Positions 1 to 7,282 are shown, numbered from the stretch's first letter. The stretch: DNA of 19,305 nucleotides from Nitrospiraceae bacterium (GCA_014534095.1 JACVSD010000023.1:1-19305), one strand, 5' to 3'. Notes: generated from the letters alone by a model not told the origin. Made by a program: numbers and translations.

Positions 1-70
1 GTCCACGGCATCTACCCGCAAGAATGCTTGGTATTGTCTTGAGCGGCACTCTACGAAAATGATGTGATGG

Positions 71-108
71 AAAAAATACGCCGAGAGTGAGTGGCCTCAC
101 CCTCGGCG
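71..108 (-). terminator. Rho-independent terminator after the HARE-HTH gene
   Basis: Read on the minus strand, a 13-bp stem (positions 108-96 with 91-79, one G-U wobble, 4-base loop GCCA) is followed directly by TATTTTTT. It is a textbook intrinsic terminator. It lies downstream of the minus-strand gene ending at 209 and of the tiny lysine-rich ORF, so both would share one transcript end. I see no gene in 1-70. Confidence 0.88.
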
Positions 109-125
109 AATGAACCGCGGCGGGA

Positions 126-167
126 TTACTTCTTCTTCTTCTTTGCTGCTGCCTTCTTCGTTGCCAA
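126..167 (-). CDS. Possible 13-residue lysine-rich micro-ORF
   Basis: A very short reading frame encodes MATKKAAAKKKKK and starts with TTG at 167; a GTG at 176 would add MRL to the front. A strong purine-rich Shine-Dalgarno-like stretch (GAGGAAGGGGGTGAG) sits four bases before the TTG. The frame ends 18 bases before the terminator stem and lies between the stop of the HARE-HTH gene and that terminator, so it would be co-transcribed. The composition resembles lysine/alanine tails of histone H1-like bacterial proteins. It could instead be a displaced C-terminal tail of the upstream protein, or untranslated. No function is assigned. Confidence 0.3.
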   Translation of the reverse strand: MATKKAAAKKKKK

Positions 168-208
168 GAGTCTCACCCCCTTCCTCGCTATAGGTGAACT
201 ACCGGTTG

Positions 209-736
209 CTAGACTGCCTGAATCAACATGTCGTTCAAGGCCTCGAAGGTATTGGGCCCGACCTTTTTAAATCGCTTGTCCCGCTTGAGCGAGGTCGCGA
301 TGGACGTCAGCGGTGTTTTCCCCTTGATCTGCAACCCCCCCTCGATAAGGCGTTGCACCAACTCTTTGGCGTGCATCGGACGGTTCGATTCTCGGAGGAT
401 CTCGAAGGCCGCCTCGGGTACGCTCTTGCCGACGTACTTGCTCCGGCCCAGCAGGATCTCGCGGGACTGATCAGTTACGTCCATGACGGGAAGAGGGCGC
501 ATACCCTTGGGGTCATCGGTGATCAATTGGTTGGATAAACTCGCAAGCTTGGCTTTGTCTGCTTCCACCCGATAGAGCGTTTCGGCGAGTTCGAGATATT
601 TCCTGATTGTCGCGATTTCATCATCCAGCCGCCGGCGTTTCTTCTCCAGCTCTTGATAGCGCGATTTGTAGGCACTAATCCGTTGCTCCAGTCCTACGAG
701 GATATCAGTCAGCTCTTCCACTTGATCCTCGTCCAA
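209..736 (-). CDS. HARE-HTH domain protein with N-terminal coiled coil
   Basis: The product is 175 residues. Residues about 5-72 are charged and heptad-like (a likely coiled coil), and residues about 105-167 match the HARE-HTH winged-helix pattern (SVPEAAFEILRESNRPMHAK, then KGKTPLTSIATSL, then FKKVGPNTFEAL). HARE-HTH is a predicted nucleic-acid-binding domain found in eukaryotic chromatin proteins, RNA polymerase delta subunits and restriction endonucleases. The role here is unknown, but a DNA-binding regulatory or chromatin-like function is the natural inference. The start is uncertain. TTG at 736 opens the longest frame but lies only about 5 bases after the predicted transcription start and has no Shine-Dalgarno; GTG at 721, preceded by AGGA, would give 170 residues. 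It has its own promoter and a strong terminator, so it looks monocistronic apart from the micro-ORF at 126-167. Confidence 0.75.
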   Translation of the reverse strand: MDEDQVEELTDILVGLEQRISAYKSRYQELEKKRRRLDDEIATIRKYLELAETLYRVEADKAKLASLSNQLITDDPKGMRPLPVMDVTDQSREILLGRSKYVGKSVPEAAFEILRESNRPMHAKELVQRLIEGGLQIKGKTPLTSIATSLKRDKRFKKVGPNTFEALNDMLIQAV

Positions 737-745
737 AGCATGCTT
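736..745. promoter_or_regulatory. Palindrome AAGCATGCTT at the transcription start; possible operator
   Basis: This is a perfect 10-base palindrome at the predicted +1 of the HARE-HTH promoter. The 9-mer CAAGCATGC occurs here on the minus strand and again on the plus strand at 826-834. A repeated palindromic word in a short divergent intergenic region suggests a binding site, possibly autoregulatory. This is inference only. Confidence 0.3.
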
Positions 746-747
746 GC

Positions 748-777
748 TTTATAGCATTGCTTTGCTGATGCTGTCAA
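748..777 (-). promoter_or_regulatory. Sigma70-like promoter for the HARE-HTH gene
   Basis: On the minus strand a perfect TTGACA (777-772) and TATAAA (753-748) are separated by 18 bases. The predicted start of transcription is near 741, just before the gene. This leaves almost no leader for the TTG start at 736 and favours the GTG at 721. The perfect palindrome at 736-745 overlaps the predicted start point. Confidence 0.6.
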
Positions 778-801
778 GCTCTCAAGGCACCTATAGTAAT
801 T

Positions 802-832
802 GACAATTGTCGCTATGCTTGCAAACAAGCAT
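802..832. repeat. Two palindromes in the divergent intergenic region
   Basis: GACAATTGTC at 802-811 is a perfect palindrome, and ATGCTTG-CAAA-CAAGCAT at 815-832 is a 7-bp inverted repeat with a 4-base centre. They lie between the HARE-HTH gene (minus) and the inositol-monophosphatase gene (plus). A TTGACA at 800-805 on the plus strand overlaps the first palindrome but has no convincing -10 partner. These may be operator sites for one or both divergent genes. Confidence 0.35.
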
Positions 833-917
833 GCACCATACAGTCCTCTCAAAGCACGCTGTCTAAATAGCCGCAAGCAGCTGTTGAGCCAGCATTTGTA
901 GGCATGATAACTTTCGA

Positions 918-1721
918 GTGGTGCACACAGCGGACGTCATTCCCACCCTTCATCCGTTCCTTGAGGCGGCCATCGCTGCAAGCAAGAGGGCTGGTGATAT
1001 CCTCCAGCAGTACGCGAGATCTGGGTTCCGCGTGAGGCACAAGGATGTGACCAATTTGGTCACGGATGCAGACCATGCCGCAGAGCAAAGCATTATTGAT
1101 CATCTGGGCAAGGAATTTCCCTCTCACCGTTTCCTCGCAGAGGAGCGTGGAGGATCTGCGGCCAGCAGTTCGCCATTCCTATGGGTGATCGATCCCCTGG
1201 ACGGCACGACAAATTTCGCGCATGGGTTTCCCTTTTACTCTGTGTCCATTGGACTGGAATACCAACAACACTGCGTCCTTGGCGTAGTCTTCGATCCATG
1301 CCGGGACGAACTGTTCACGGCGACGCAAGGCGGCGGGGCCCATCTCAATGGGAGTCCTCTCCATGTCTCGCGCATCCCGTCACTGAATGAGAGCCTTCTG
1401 GTCACTGGATTTGCTTATAACATTCGAGAAACGACACGTAACAATCTCGACTATTTTTCGAGGTTTGCGCTCAAGGCCCAAGGCATGAGGCGTACCGGAT
1501 CGGCGGCGTTGGATCTGTCATATGTAGCGGCAGGACGGTTCGACGGGTTCTGGGAAGTGCAACTCAGCCCCTGGGACATGGCGGCCGGCTCAGTGATCCT
1601 CCGTGAAGCCGGCGGGGTGGTGACCACTTTCTCCGGCGCGGCCCTCTCTATCTACAAAGAAGAACTGGTGGCGAGCAACGGACACATTCATGATGCTATG
1701 CTGGCAGTGCTCAACGAATAG
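918..1721 (+). CDS. suhB: Inositol monophosphatase family phosphatase (SuhB-like)
   Basis: The 267-residue product has the hallmarks of the Mg-dependent inositol monophosphatase/FBPase superfamily: a metal-binding glutamate pair in FLAEERGG (75-76), the core motif DPLDGTTNFAHG (92-103), and the second motif PWDMAAGSVILREAGG (218-233) with Asp220. The family hydrolyses myo-inositol-1-phosphate and related sugar phosphates; in enterobacteria SuhB also acts in rRNA transcription antitermination. Substrate cannot be told from sequence. Length is normal (about 260-270). The start is taken as GTG 918; GTG 921 directly follows, and neither has a strong Shine-Dalgarno. Two same-strand genes follow, but the 73-base gap to the next one leaves co-transcription open. 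Confidence 0.93.
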   Translation: MVHTADVIPTLHPFLEAAIAASKRAGDILQQYARSGFRVRHKDVTNLVTDADHAAEQSIIDHLGKEFPSHRFLAEERGGSAASSSPFLWVIDPLDGTTNFAHGFPFYSVSIGLEYQQHCVLGVVFDPCRDELFTATQGGGAHLNGSPLHVSRIPSLNESLLVTGFAYNIRETTRNNLDYFSRFALKAQGMRRTGSAALDLSYVAAGRFDGFWEVQLSPWDMAAGSVILREAGGVVTTFSGAALSIYKEELVASNGHIHDAMLAVLNE

Positions 1722-1794
1722 GTCGTATTCCGCTTGGGCGATGTACAAATCGCGCCGGGATCGAGTACCCTGACATTTTTTCTGGAGACAACTT

Positions 1795-2073
1795 ATGGCA
1801 CGCGCACTACCTCCGGCAGGGCAGAACAGCCCTTCGGACCCTAATACAGCGGAGGCCTCCACATGGGACGTCGAGTTACTCCGCGTTCTAGTGACTCGTA
1901 AAGCGACGCAGGTAGACGCCCAGTGGGCGATTCATCCACAATTAAAATCTGATTTGCGACCGGACGAATGGAAGGAAGTGACCGACCTCATGGCAAAGGT
2001 CACCAACATTGTCGGAACCCGTTTTTCAGAAGTCTTGTCGAGCGTCGAGCCGGATCCTCCCGGTCATGCGTAA
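1795..2073 (+). CDS. Unrecognised 92-residue protein
   Basis: The ATG is preceded by GGAGA six bases upstream, which supports translation. Residues 1-22 are rich in Pro, Ala, Ser and Asn and probably disordered. From about 23 onward the chain looks like two amphipathic helices (WDVELLRVLVTRKATQVDAQ and EWKEVTDLMAKVTNIVGTRF), and the C-terminus is a short Pro-rich tail. There is no signal peptide, membrane segment, cysteine pair or motif I recognise. It sits 43 bases before the AhpD-like gene on the same strand, so the two are probably co-transcribed and may work together. I assign no function. Confidence 0.75.
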   Translation: MARALPPAGQNSPSDPNTAEASTWDVELLRVLVTRKATQVDAQWAIHPQLKSDLRPDEWKEVTDLMAKVTNIVGTRFSEVLSSVEPDPPGHA

Positions 2074-2116
2074 TCCTGCACTCGAACACGCGAATCAATC
2101 CGATTAAGAGGCTTTG

Positions 2117-2449
2117 ATGGACAGCTATTACCATTCGCATGATCTCGGCAAATTTTCGGACATGGGAAAAGGCAACAAGGATCTCTGGGAGAAGTTTATG
2201 AGCTATTACAGCGCCGTCTTTGCCGAGGGCGCGCTCACGGAGCGAGAGAAGACCCTCATTGCCTTGGCCGTTTCCCACACTGTGCAATGTCCGTACTGCA
2301 TTGACGCCTACACGCAGGCGTCACTTGAGAAGGGATCCAGCATTGAGGAAATGACGGAAGCGGTCCACGTGGCCTGTGCGATCCGAGGAGGCGCCTCCCT
2401 GGTGCACGGCATCCAAATGCGCAATGTGACTGACAAACTGTCGATGTAG
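2117..2449 (+). CDS. AhpD-like protein, arsenosugar-biosynthesis-associated peroxidase type
   Basis: The 110-residue product is a carboxymuconolactone decarboxylase/AhpD-fold protein with a redox pair C58-P-Y-C61, followed by an alpha-helical half with EAVHVACAIRGGASLVHG (81-98). Its N-terminus (YYHSHDLGKFSDMGKG) and the EGALTEREKTLIALAVSHTVQCPYC run match what I remember of the small peroxidase-like family found beside arsenosugar (ArsM/ArsS) genes. In AhpD the second cysteine is followed by Cys-x3-His; here that position is Tyr65. I chose ATG 2117 (AGAGG seven bases before) over the overlapping TTG 2114. No arsM or arsS homologue lies in the window, so the usual partner is missing or elsewhere. 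It ends 13 bases from the convergent radical-SAM gene. Confidence 0.85.
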   Translation: MDSYYHSHDLGKFSDMGKGNKDLWEKFMSYYSAVFAEGALTEREKTLIALAVSHTVQCPYCIDAYTQASLEKGSSIEEMTEAVHVACAIRGGASLVHGIQMRNVTDKLSM

Positions 2450-2462
2450 CGAGGAGTAGCCG

Positions 2463-4304
2463 CTACAGGTAGGGATTCTCAGGAATGGCAAGCGTGAAGT
2501 ACCTGCCCCGCTCTTCATACAGAATGCGGCGGCTCGTCAAGGTAGACAGTGCGGTCGTGATCTCATCTTCGGAAAGCCCCGCTAGGCCTAGCCGAATCTG
2601 CTCCGCACTTTTGGCGGCCTCATTGCAGAGTTCGATCACCCGCGCGGCAGCGCCATCGTACCGCTGGCGAGAAGGCGCGACGGGATTCCGTCCGTCATAG
2701 ACGGTCACATAGTTAATCGCTTTGGAGTAGTAGAGAAACGGGCGTTCACCCGACGCGTGCATATGCTGCCAGCCCTCGATCGCGGCCACCAGTTCCTGGT
2801 AGATGTGCGGATCCACCGGCCAATCGTCGAGTTCATACTCAAAGTCATAGGCAATCTTCGCCAGGTCGACCTGACGCGGGTCATACACATACTGGTACGC
2901 CATACCGGGCCCGGTGAGGCGGACGCCATACTGGTACGGCTTAGTGTGGTATGGACTGAATCGCTCCAGCCAGAATTTGCCGGTCGCTTCCGGCGGTTGC
3001 AGATGCAGGAGGGAAGGAATCAGGTCAATCTGACGCCGGTAGTCCTCGTTTGTTTCTCCGGGGAATCCCAGCAGGATATTCCAGGACACGGCGACTCGAT
3101 AGTAGAAACTCCACTTCAGGCACAAGATGTTCTGCAAAGGAGTCACACCTTTGTCCATCGCCCGCAGCTGACTAAGACTCAGGCTCTCCAAGCCCGGTTG
3201 CATGCACTTCACCCCGCCTGCGGCTAAGGTGCGGATCTGAGATTTTTGCAGATTACTCTTGGTTTCAATGAAGACATCGAGGTCGCAATGGCTGGCGGCC
3301 AGTTTGCCGAACAGGTGGTCCACATATTTCATATCGATGATGTTATCCACGAGCCGGAATCGTGCGGTATCATACCGGTCGGACAGATACGCCATTTCAG
3401 CCGACACTTGCTCCGGTGACTTGGCGCGAAACTTCATGCTCTGCGCATTCAATCCACAGAACGTGCAGTGGTGCTTTTCTCCCCACCAACACCCGCGGGA
3501 CCCCTCATAGAGCAGAATCCGATCCAAGCCCTGCGCCGCATCGCCCAGTTCCGCGAGCAAATGGTAATAGTCGTCATAGTCAGGGGGGCCGGTGGTCGAA
3601 AAGTCGGTGAACAACCCTGTGTTCGGCGTAAAATTGATCTGATCGCCTTGGCGGTAAGTGACACCCTTCAGATCACCCGATGCCTCACCGTTCATGATCT
3701 GACGCACGAGTGCAGGAAACGTCTCTTCGCCTTCTCCTACCACGACATGATCGATGAACGAAAACGCACGAAAGTACTCGAGGCCCATGTCCCCGTCATA
3801 GTTGGCACCGCCGAATATGATCCTGACCTGTGGATACAGATCCTTGATGAGTTTTGCCATCGTGAGACTCGCCACGTTTTGATCGAACGTGGACGTAAAG
3901 CCCACAATCTTGTACTGGCCCCAATCAATGGCCGTCAGCGCCCCAGTAAGGAACTGGGGGGCAATACGGTTGGCGAGGTCTTCGAAGTAGCTCGTGGGAC
4001 GCCCGCTCTGCTGGGCGATCTGCTCGAACACCGGCTTAAAGACGCGCGGGTATTCGAGGCGCTTGGGGTTGTCACGGAACAGTAAATAGGAAAACAACCA
4101 TTCGCCGAACAACGCCCGCTTCTCGCAAATCATTTCGTAAAGAGGGACGCCGATTGTGTGGGCGAACCGCACATTGAGATGATGACAATCCACCGGGACG
4201 CCTTGCGCCTTTAGCAGAGCTGAGAGCGTACCGAGCTGAATTGATGGATATTTGGAGTAACTGAACGGCATGTTGACCAGCGCGACTTCGGCCTGGTCAT
4301 TCAT
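2463..4304 (-). CDS. Cobalamin-binding radical SAM protein, RiPP-maturation C-methyltransferase type
   Basis: The 613-residue product has an N-terminal B12-binding-like Rossmann region (about 1-210, with IVGFTSTFDQNVASL and IIFGGANYDG) and a radical-SAM core. Its cluster motif GCWWGEKHHCTFCGLN has the spacing C-x7-C-x2-C (Cys272, Cys280, Cys283) instead of the usual C-x3-C-x2-C. That spacing and the surrounding GSRGCWWGEKHHCTFCG block are characteristic of the RiPP maturation radical SAM protein 1 family, which modifies peptide precursors and is thought to C-methylate. A small C-terminal winged-helix-like part (about 550-600) follows. ATG 4304 is preferred because GAGGCGAG precedes it; ATG 4316 would add four residues. 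It follows phhB by 35 bases and is likely in its operon. No precursor peptide gene is visible next to it. Confidence 0.88.
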   Translation of the reverse strand: MNDQAEVALVNMPFSYSKYPSIQLGTLSALLKAQGVPVDCHHLNVRFAHTIGVPLYEMICEKRALFGEWLFSYLLFRDNPKRLEYPRVFKPVFEQIAQQSGRPTSYFEDLANRIAPQFLTGALTAIDWGQYKIVGFTSTFDQNVASLTMAKLIKDLYPQVRIIFGGANYDGDMGLEYFRAFSFIDHVVVGEGEETFPALVRQIMNGEASGDLKGVTYRQGDQINFTPNTGLFTDFSTTGPPDYDDYYHLLAELGDAAQGLDRILLYEGSRGCWWGEKHHCTFCGLNAQSMKFRAKSPEQVSAEMAYLSDRYDTARFRLVDNIIDMKYVDHLFGKLAASHCDLDVFIETKSNLQKSQIRTLAAGGVKCMQPGLESLSLSQLRAMDKGVTPLQNILCLKWSFYYRVAVSWNILLGFPGETNEDYRRQIDLIPSLLHLQPPEATGKFWLERFSPYHTKPYQYGVRLTGPGMAYQYVYDPRQVDLAKIAYDFEYELDDWPVDPHIYQELVAAIEGWQHMHASGERPFLYYSKAINYVTVYDGRNPVAPSRQRYDGAAARVIELCNEAAKSAEQIRLGLAGLSEDEITTALSTLTSRRILYEERGRYFTLAIPENPYL

Positions 4305-4339
4305 CGCTCGCCTCATGCCAAGGTCCCCATAGGATTGGA

Positions 4340-4690
4340 TTAGCCCGCCATCGACCGGAACGGTTCAAACTCGCGATCCGCCTTGGCCGCCAGATAGAAA
4401 TCGCTTTCAGTCAGGCCGTTAATCTTATGGCTCCAGATTTCCACTTTACATTTACCCCAAGCCAGATGGAGATCGGGGTGATGGCCTTCCGCTTCCGCAA
4501 TTGCGCCGATCCGGTTGACAAAGTCCAGCGCCTGGACAAAGTTCTTAAACGTGTAGAGCCGCTCCAAATGCCCACCTGCATTCAGCGACCATCCACGGCC
4601 CAGTTCCTTGAGTAACGCCTCGATTCGAGCTGGGGGAAGCGGAGGCACGCCGCCACGACAGGGTACGCAGGTCTGATCAGCCAGGCTCAT
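4340..4690 (-). CDS. phhB: Pterin-4a-carbinolamine dehydratase
   Basis: The 116-residue product matches the PCD/DCoH family. The signature EGHHPDLHLAWGKCKVEIWSH (67-87) contains the catalytic His-His pair and the downstream histidine, and is preceded by FVQALDFVNRIGAIAEAEGH. The enzyme dehydrates 4a-hydroxytetrahydrobiopterin to quinonoid dihydrobiopterin, recycling the pterin cofactor of aromatic amino-acid hydroxylases. No phenylalanine hydroxylase is in the window; many bacteria carry orphan PCD proteins whose roles differ. The N-terminus has a CVPC pair (8-11), common in this family. The start has GGAGG seven bases upstream. It lies between the ParB-like gene (76 bases before it) and the radical-SAM gene, same strand. 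Confidence 0.93.
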   Translation of the reverse strand: MSLADQTCVPCRGGVPPLPPARIEALLKELGRGWSLNAGGHLERLYTFKNFVQALDFVNRIGAIAEAEGHHPDLHLAWGKCKVEIWSHKINGLTESDFYLAAKADREFEPFRSMAG

Positions 4691-4765
4691 GAGGTGCCTC
4701 CGTCACATCGAAAGTGAAGGAATATCTTAAAGCGGCCGGGCGGCGAGAAACAAGGCTGCGTCATG

Positions 4766-5764
4766 TCAGTCGCCCTCGTCCGGGGCTCCGCCCGAGCGCG
4801 CCAGATCGTCTACCTTGATCTTGTCTGGATTGAACTTCGCTGCCGCCTGCGCCATCTTATCCAGTGCGGCTTCGAAGGACAAAGGCGGGGCGTCCTTGGA
4901 ACGAAATCGGATCGGGTTGACGCGGGCCACCACAAACGCTTTCAGGTATGGGCTGGTCAGGCCCTTCGCTTTGAGCGCTTCCACTTGACTGACGATCGTA
5001 TCGTCCAGGGCCAGAATAGTCTTCGCACGGCCCTGTCTGACCTCCAGCGCACGCTGTAGGGGCACGGGTAAAAATTCATCCACCCGCTTGAGCACCGGAT
5101 GATAGGCGCCGCCACTGAACCGTGGCCGTTCCTCGTAGCAGAGCCCTAACGTCACCAAGGCCGCTTCTTCGAACTCCAGCGCATAGGCTTCTTCAGTCGC
5201 CTCGCCGACCGATGCCAATTCCTTGTACATTCGGATGACCTCTAAAGCCCGCTCACGAAGATTGTGTGCTTTTTCAGTATTAAGGGCCAATATCTGGTAA
5301 GCCGCCGACGTTTCCGGCACGACGATTCCAATGATGGCTTGAGCACCCAGCGTGCGCATGGCAGAGAGCCGGTGGTGCCCGTTCGGCGTCCAATACGTCG
5401 CAGGCTGGTCGGCTTTCGCCAGCCGCACTGCGATGATGGGATCGAGAAACCGGCCGATCTTCCCGATCACCGCCTCCAATCTGCGAACGTGGGTTTCAGA
5501 AAGATTGCGTTGGAAGGGTGTCGGCTCCACCAGGTCGATAGGCAGTGCCGCCATGATTAACCACTGACCGCCGTAGGGCTCTCGATACAGGGTGAGCACC
5601 TTGCCGCCGTCCTGCTCGATTGCCACATGGAGTGCCGCGGCTTCATGCGGCGGCGTGGCCGCTACGAGCTCGGTCGCCGAGAGGCCGGTGGAGGCACCAC
5701 CCGGTTTTCTGCGACGTCGAGCAGTGCCGGTCTTACGAGGGTTCTTTGTTTTGGCCTGCCCCAT
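4766..5764 (-). CDS. ParB/Srx-fold domain protein
   Basis: With ATG 5764 as start the product is 332 residues; a GTG at 5803 would add 13 unlikely residues. Residues 1-30 are a basic low-complexity tail. Residues about 75-150 form a ParB/sulfiredoxin-like domain: PIDLVEPTPFQRN, then LEAVIGKIGRFLDPIIAVR, then TPNGHHRLSAMRTLGAQAIIG. The nucleotide-contacting box reads GHHR (129-132), not the GERR of partition ParB. The rest is helical without a clear ParB HTH. No parA is nearby. ParB/Srx-fold proteins with GHHR include enzymes such as free-serine kinases (SerK, SbnI), so an enzymatic, nucleotide-using role is possible. It heads the likely operon with phhB and the radical-SAM gene. Confidence 0.82.
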   Translation of the reverse strand: MGQAKTKNPRKTGTARRRRKPGGASTGLSATELVAATPPHEAAALHVAIEQDGGKVLTLYREPYGGQWLIMAALPIDLVEPTPFQRNLSETHVRRLEAVIGKIGRFLDPIIAVRLAKADQPATYWTPNGHHRLSAMRTLGAQAIIGIVVPETSAAYQILALNTEKAHNLRERALEVIRMYKELASVGEATEEAYALEFEEAALVTLGLCYEERPRFSGGAYHPVLKRVDEFLPVPLQRALEVRQGRAKTILALDDTIVSQVEALKAKGLTSPYLKAFVVARVNPIRFRSKDAPPLSFEAALDKMAQAAAKFNPDKIKVDDLARSGGAPDEGD

Positions 5765-5891
5765 GGTACATGGTATGCGACCCCGTCCGGAAAGAAAAGG
5801 CACGGGGCTCGCAAATCCGGCGGCAAGACTCTACACTGCCATCACAACGCTTCCGCCCCATGAACCCATCCCTGATACCACACCGCCGATC

Positions 5892-7217
5892 ATGAAGTCG
5901 CACGCCACGATCGGTTGGTTCACCGCCGCCTGCGTCCTCGTAAGCAACATTATAGGCGGCGGCATTTTCACGACCACAGGCCTCCTCGCCCGAGACCTCG
6001 GAGATCCGCTGACCATCCTGATGCTCTGGTGCATCGGCGGCCTCTTTGCCCTCGGGGGTGCCATGATCTACGGTGAACTGGGGTCGATCCTACCCCACGC
6101 CGGCGGTGACTATGTCTATCTGCGTGAAGCCTATGGACCGCTGATCTCGTTTCTCAGCGGATGGACGTCTTTCACCATCGGGTTCGGGGCCGCGGTTGCC
6201 GCGTCAGCCATTACGTTTTCGTCCTATGCCCTGCGGGTCATTCCGCTCGACGAGCTAGGAGGGTGGACCGCCAAGGGCTTGTCATTAACCCTGCTTTGGA
6301 CCGTGACGCTGTTGCATTCTCGAGGACTGGCGACGGGAGGCCGCCTTCAACGTCTACTGACGACCACGAAGGTGATTGCGGTCGCCGGGTTCATCCTGGC
6401 CGGACTCTTCGCATCAGGAAGCCACTTTCCCACCCTTAGGCCGTCCGGAACGGGACCCCCGGCTCTGGGGGCCACCGCAATCGGCCTCATCATTGTGATC
6501 TACTGTTATCTGGGCTGGAACGTCGCAAGCTACATCGCCGCTGAAATTCAAGACCCGCGGCACACCCTCCACAGAGTCATGATTGGTGGAACGGCCTTTG
6601 TCAGCGGCCTCTATCTCCTGCTGAATGTCGTCTATCTGTCCGCCCTGTCGATTACGGAACTCGCACAGGAACCGATCGTACCGGTAGCCGAAAAGGCGGC
6701 TGCAGCACTGTGGGGACCTGCCAGCGGCAGCATGGTGGCCGCACTCCTCAGTCTCTCCATTGCCGGAGCGGTCAGCGCGATGGTGTGGGCCGGCCCGCGC
6801 GTCTATTGGGCTATGGCCCGTGACGGGGCGATCAGTCCGTGGCTCGCGCACCTCCATCCTCGCACCGGCGTCCCCGTGCGGGCCATCCTGTTTCAAAGCA
6901 CCTGGGCCTCCGTCCTCATTCTCACGGGAACGTTCGAACAACTGCTGGTGTACAGCGGACTGGTTCTGGCGCTGTTCACCGCGCTCAGTCTATCGACCAT
7001 ATTCTGTCTGCGAGGAAGAACTGCCGTTGCCGGTGACATCTACCGATCTCCATGTTATCCGTGGCTGCCTGCCGTCCTGGTCATAGGCACCTTCTCGTTA
7101 GTCTGCTATAGCCTTATAGAGCGACCGACCGAGTCGCTCAACGGAATGGCGACCGTGCTCTTAGGAATCCCGCTCTATTACTATTGGCGGCGTACTGTCA
7201 CAGGAAACCGCTCATGA
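5892..7217 (+). CDS. APC-superfamily amino-acid permease
   Basis: The 441-residue product is an integral inner-membrane transporter with about 12 hydrophobic segments. The first segment carries the APC substrate-site signature SNIIGGGIFTTTG (18-30), and later come GGDYVYLREAYGP, the TM6-like IVIYCYLGWNVASYIAAEIQDPR and VWAGPRVYWAMARDG. This fits the amino acid-polyamine-organocation superfamily, LAT/AAT-like branch; substrate unknown. The frame is open about 100 codons further upstream, but that part overlaps the ParB-like gene antisense and has no membrane character, so ATG 5892 is chosen. The Shine-Dalgarno is weak. A short out-of-frame ORF (5860-5895) ends overlapping this start by ATGA and could couple translation. 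It is divergent from the ParB-like gene across 127 bases. Confidence 0.9.
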   Translation: MKSHATIGWFTAACVLVSNIIGGGIFTTTGLLARDLGDPLTILMLWCIGGLFALGGAMIYGELGSILPHAGGDYVYLREAYGPLISFLSGWTSFTIGFGAAVAASAITFSSYALRVIPLDELGGWTAKGLSLTLLWTVTLLHSRGLATGGRLQRLLTTTKVIAVAGFILAGLFASGSHFPTLRPSGTGPPALGATAIGLIIVIYCYLGWNVASYIAAEIQDPRHTLHRVMIGGTAFVSGLYLLLNVVYLSALSITELAQEPIVPVAEKAAAALWGPASGSMVAALLSLSIAGAVSAMVWAGPRVYWAMARDGAISPWLAHLHPRTGVPVRAILFQSTWASVLILTGTFEQLLVYSGLVLALFTALSLSTIFCLRGRTAVAGDIYRSPCYPWLPAVLVIGTFSLVCYSLIERPTESLNGMATVLLGIPLYYYWRRTVTGNRS

Positions 7218-7282
7218 CAGGGCATGCCGGCGGAGAGTCAGCAGAAAGAGGAGCACTCAGCAATCACAACCTGGAGAAACAG

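Noticed and set aside
126..150. CTT/TTC-rich tract considered as a simple-sequence repeat for phase variation
   Set aside because: It is only five AAG codons plus flanking Lys/Ala codons, and length change in threes would not switch a frame.
3468..4085. Long open frame (205 codons) on the plus strand inside the radical-SAM gene
   Set aside because: It is antisense to a clearly coding gene, has no recognisable motifs and reflects GC-rich codon-position bias.
5860..5895. Eleven-codon ORF (MNPSLIPHRRS) overlapping the permease start by ATGA
   Set aside because: No Shine-Dalgarno and no attenuator-like codon run, so it was not listed as a gene; translational coupling remains only a possibility.
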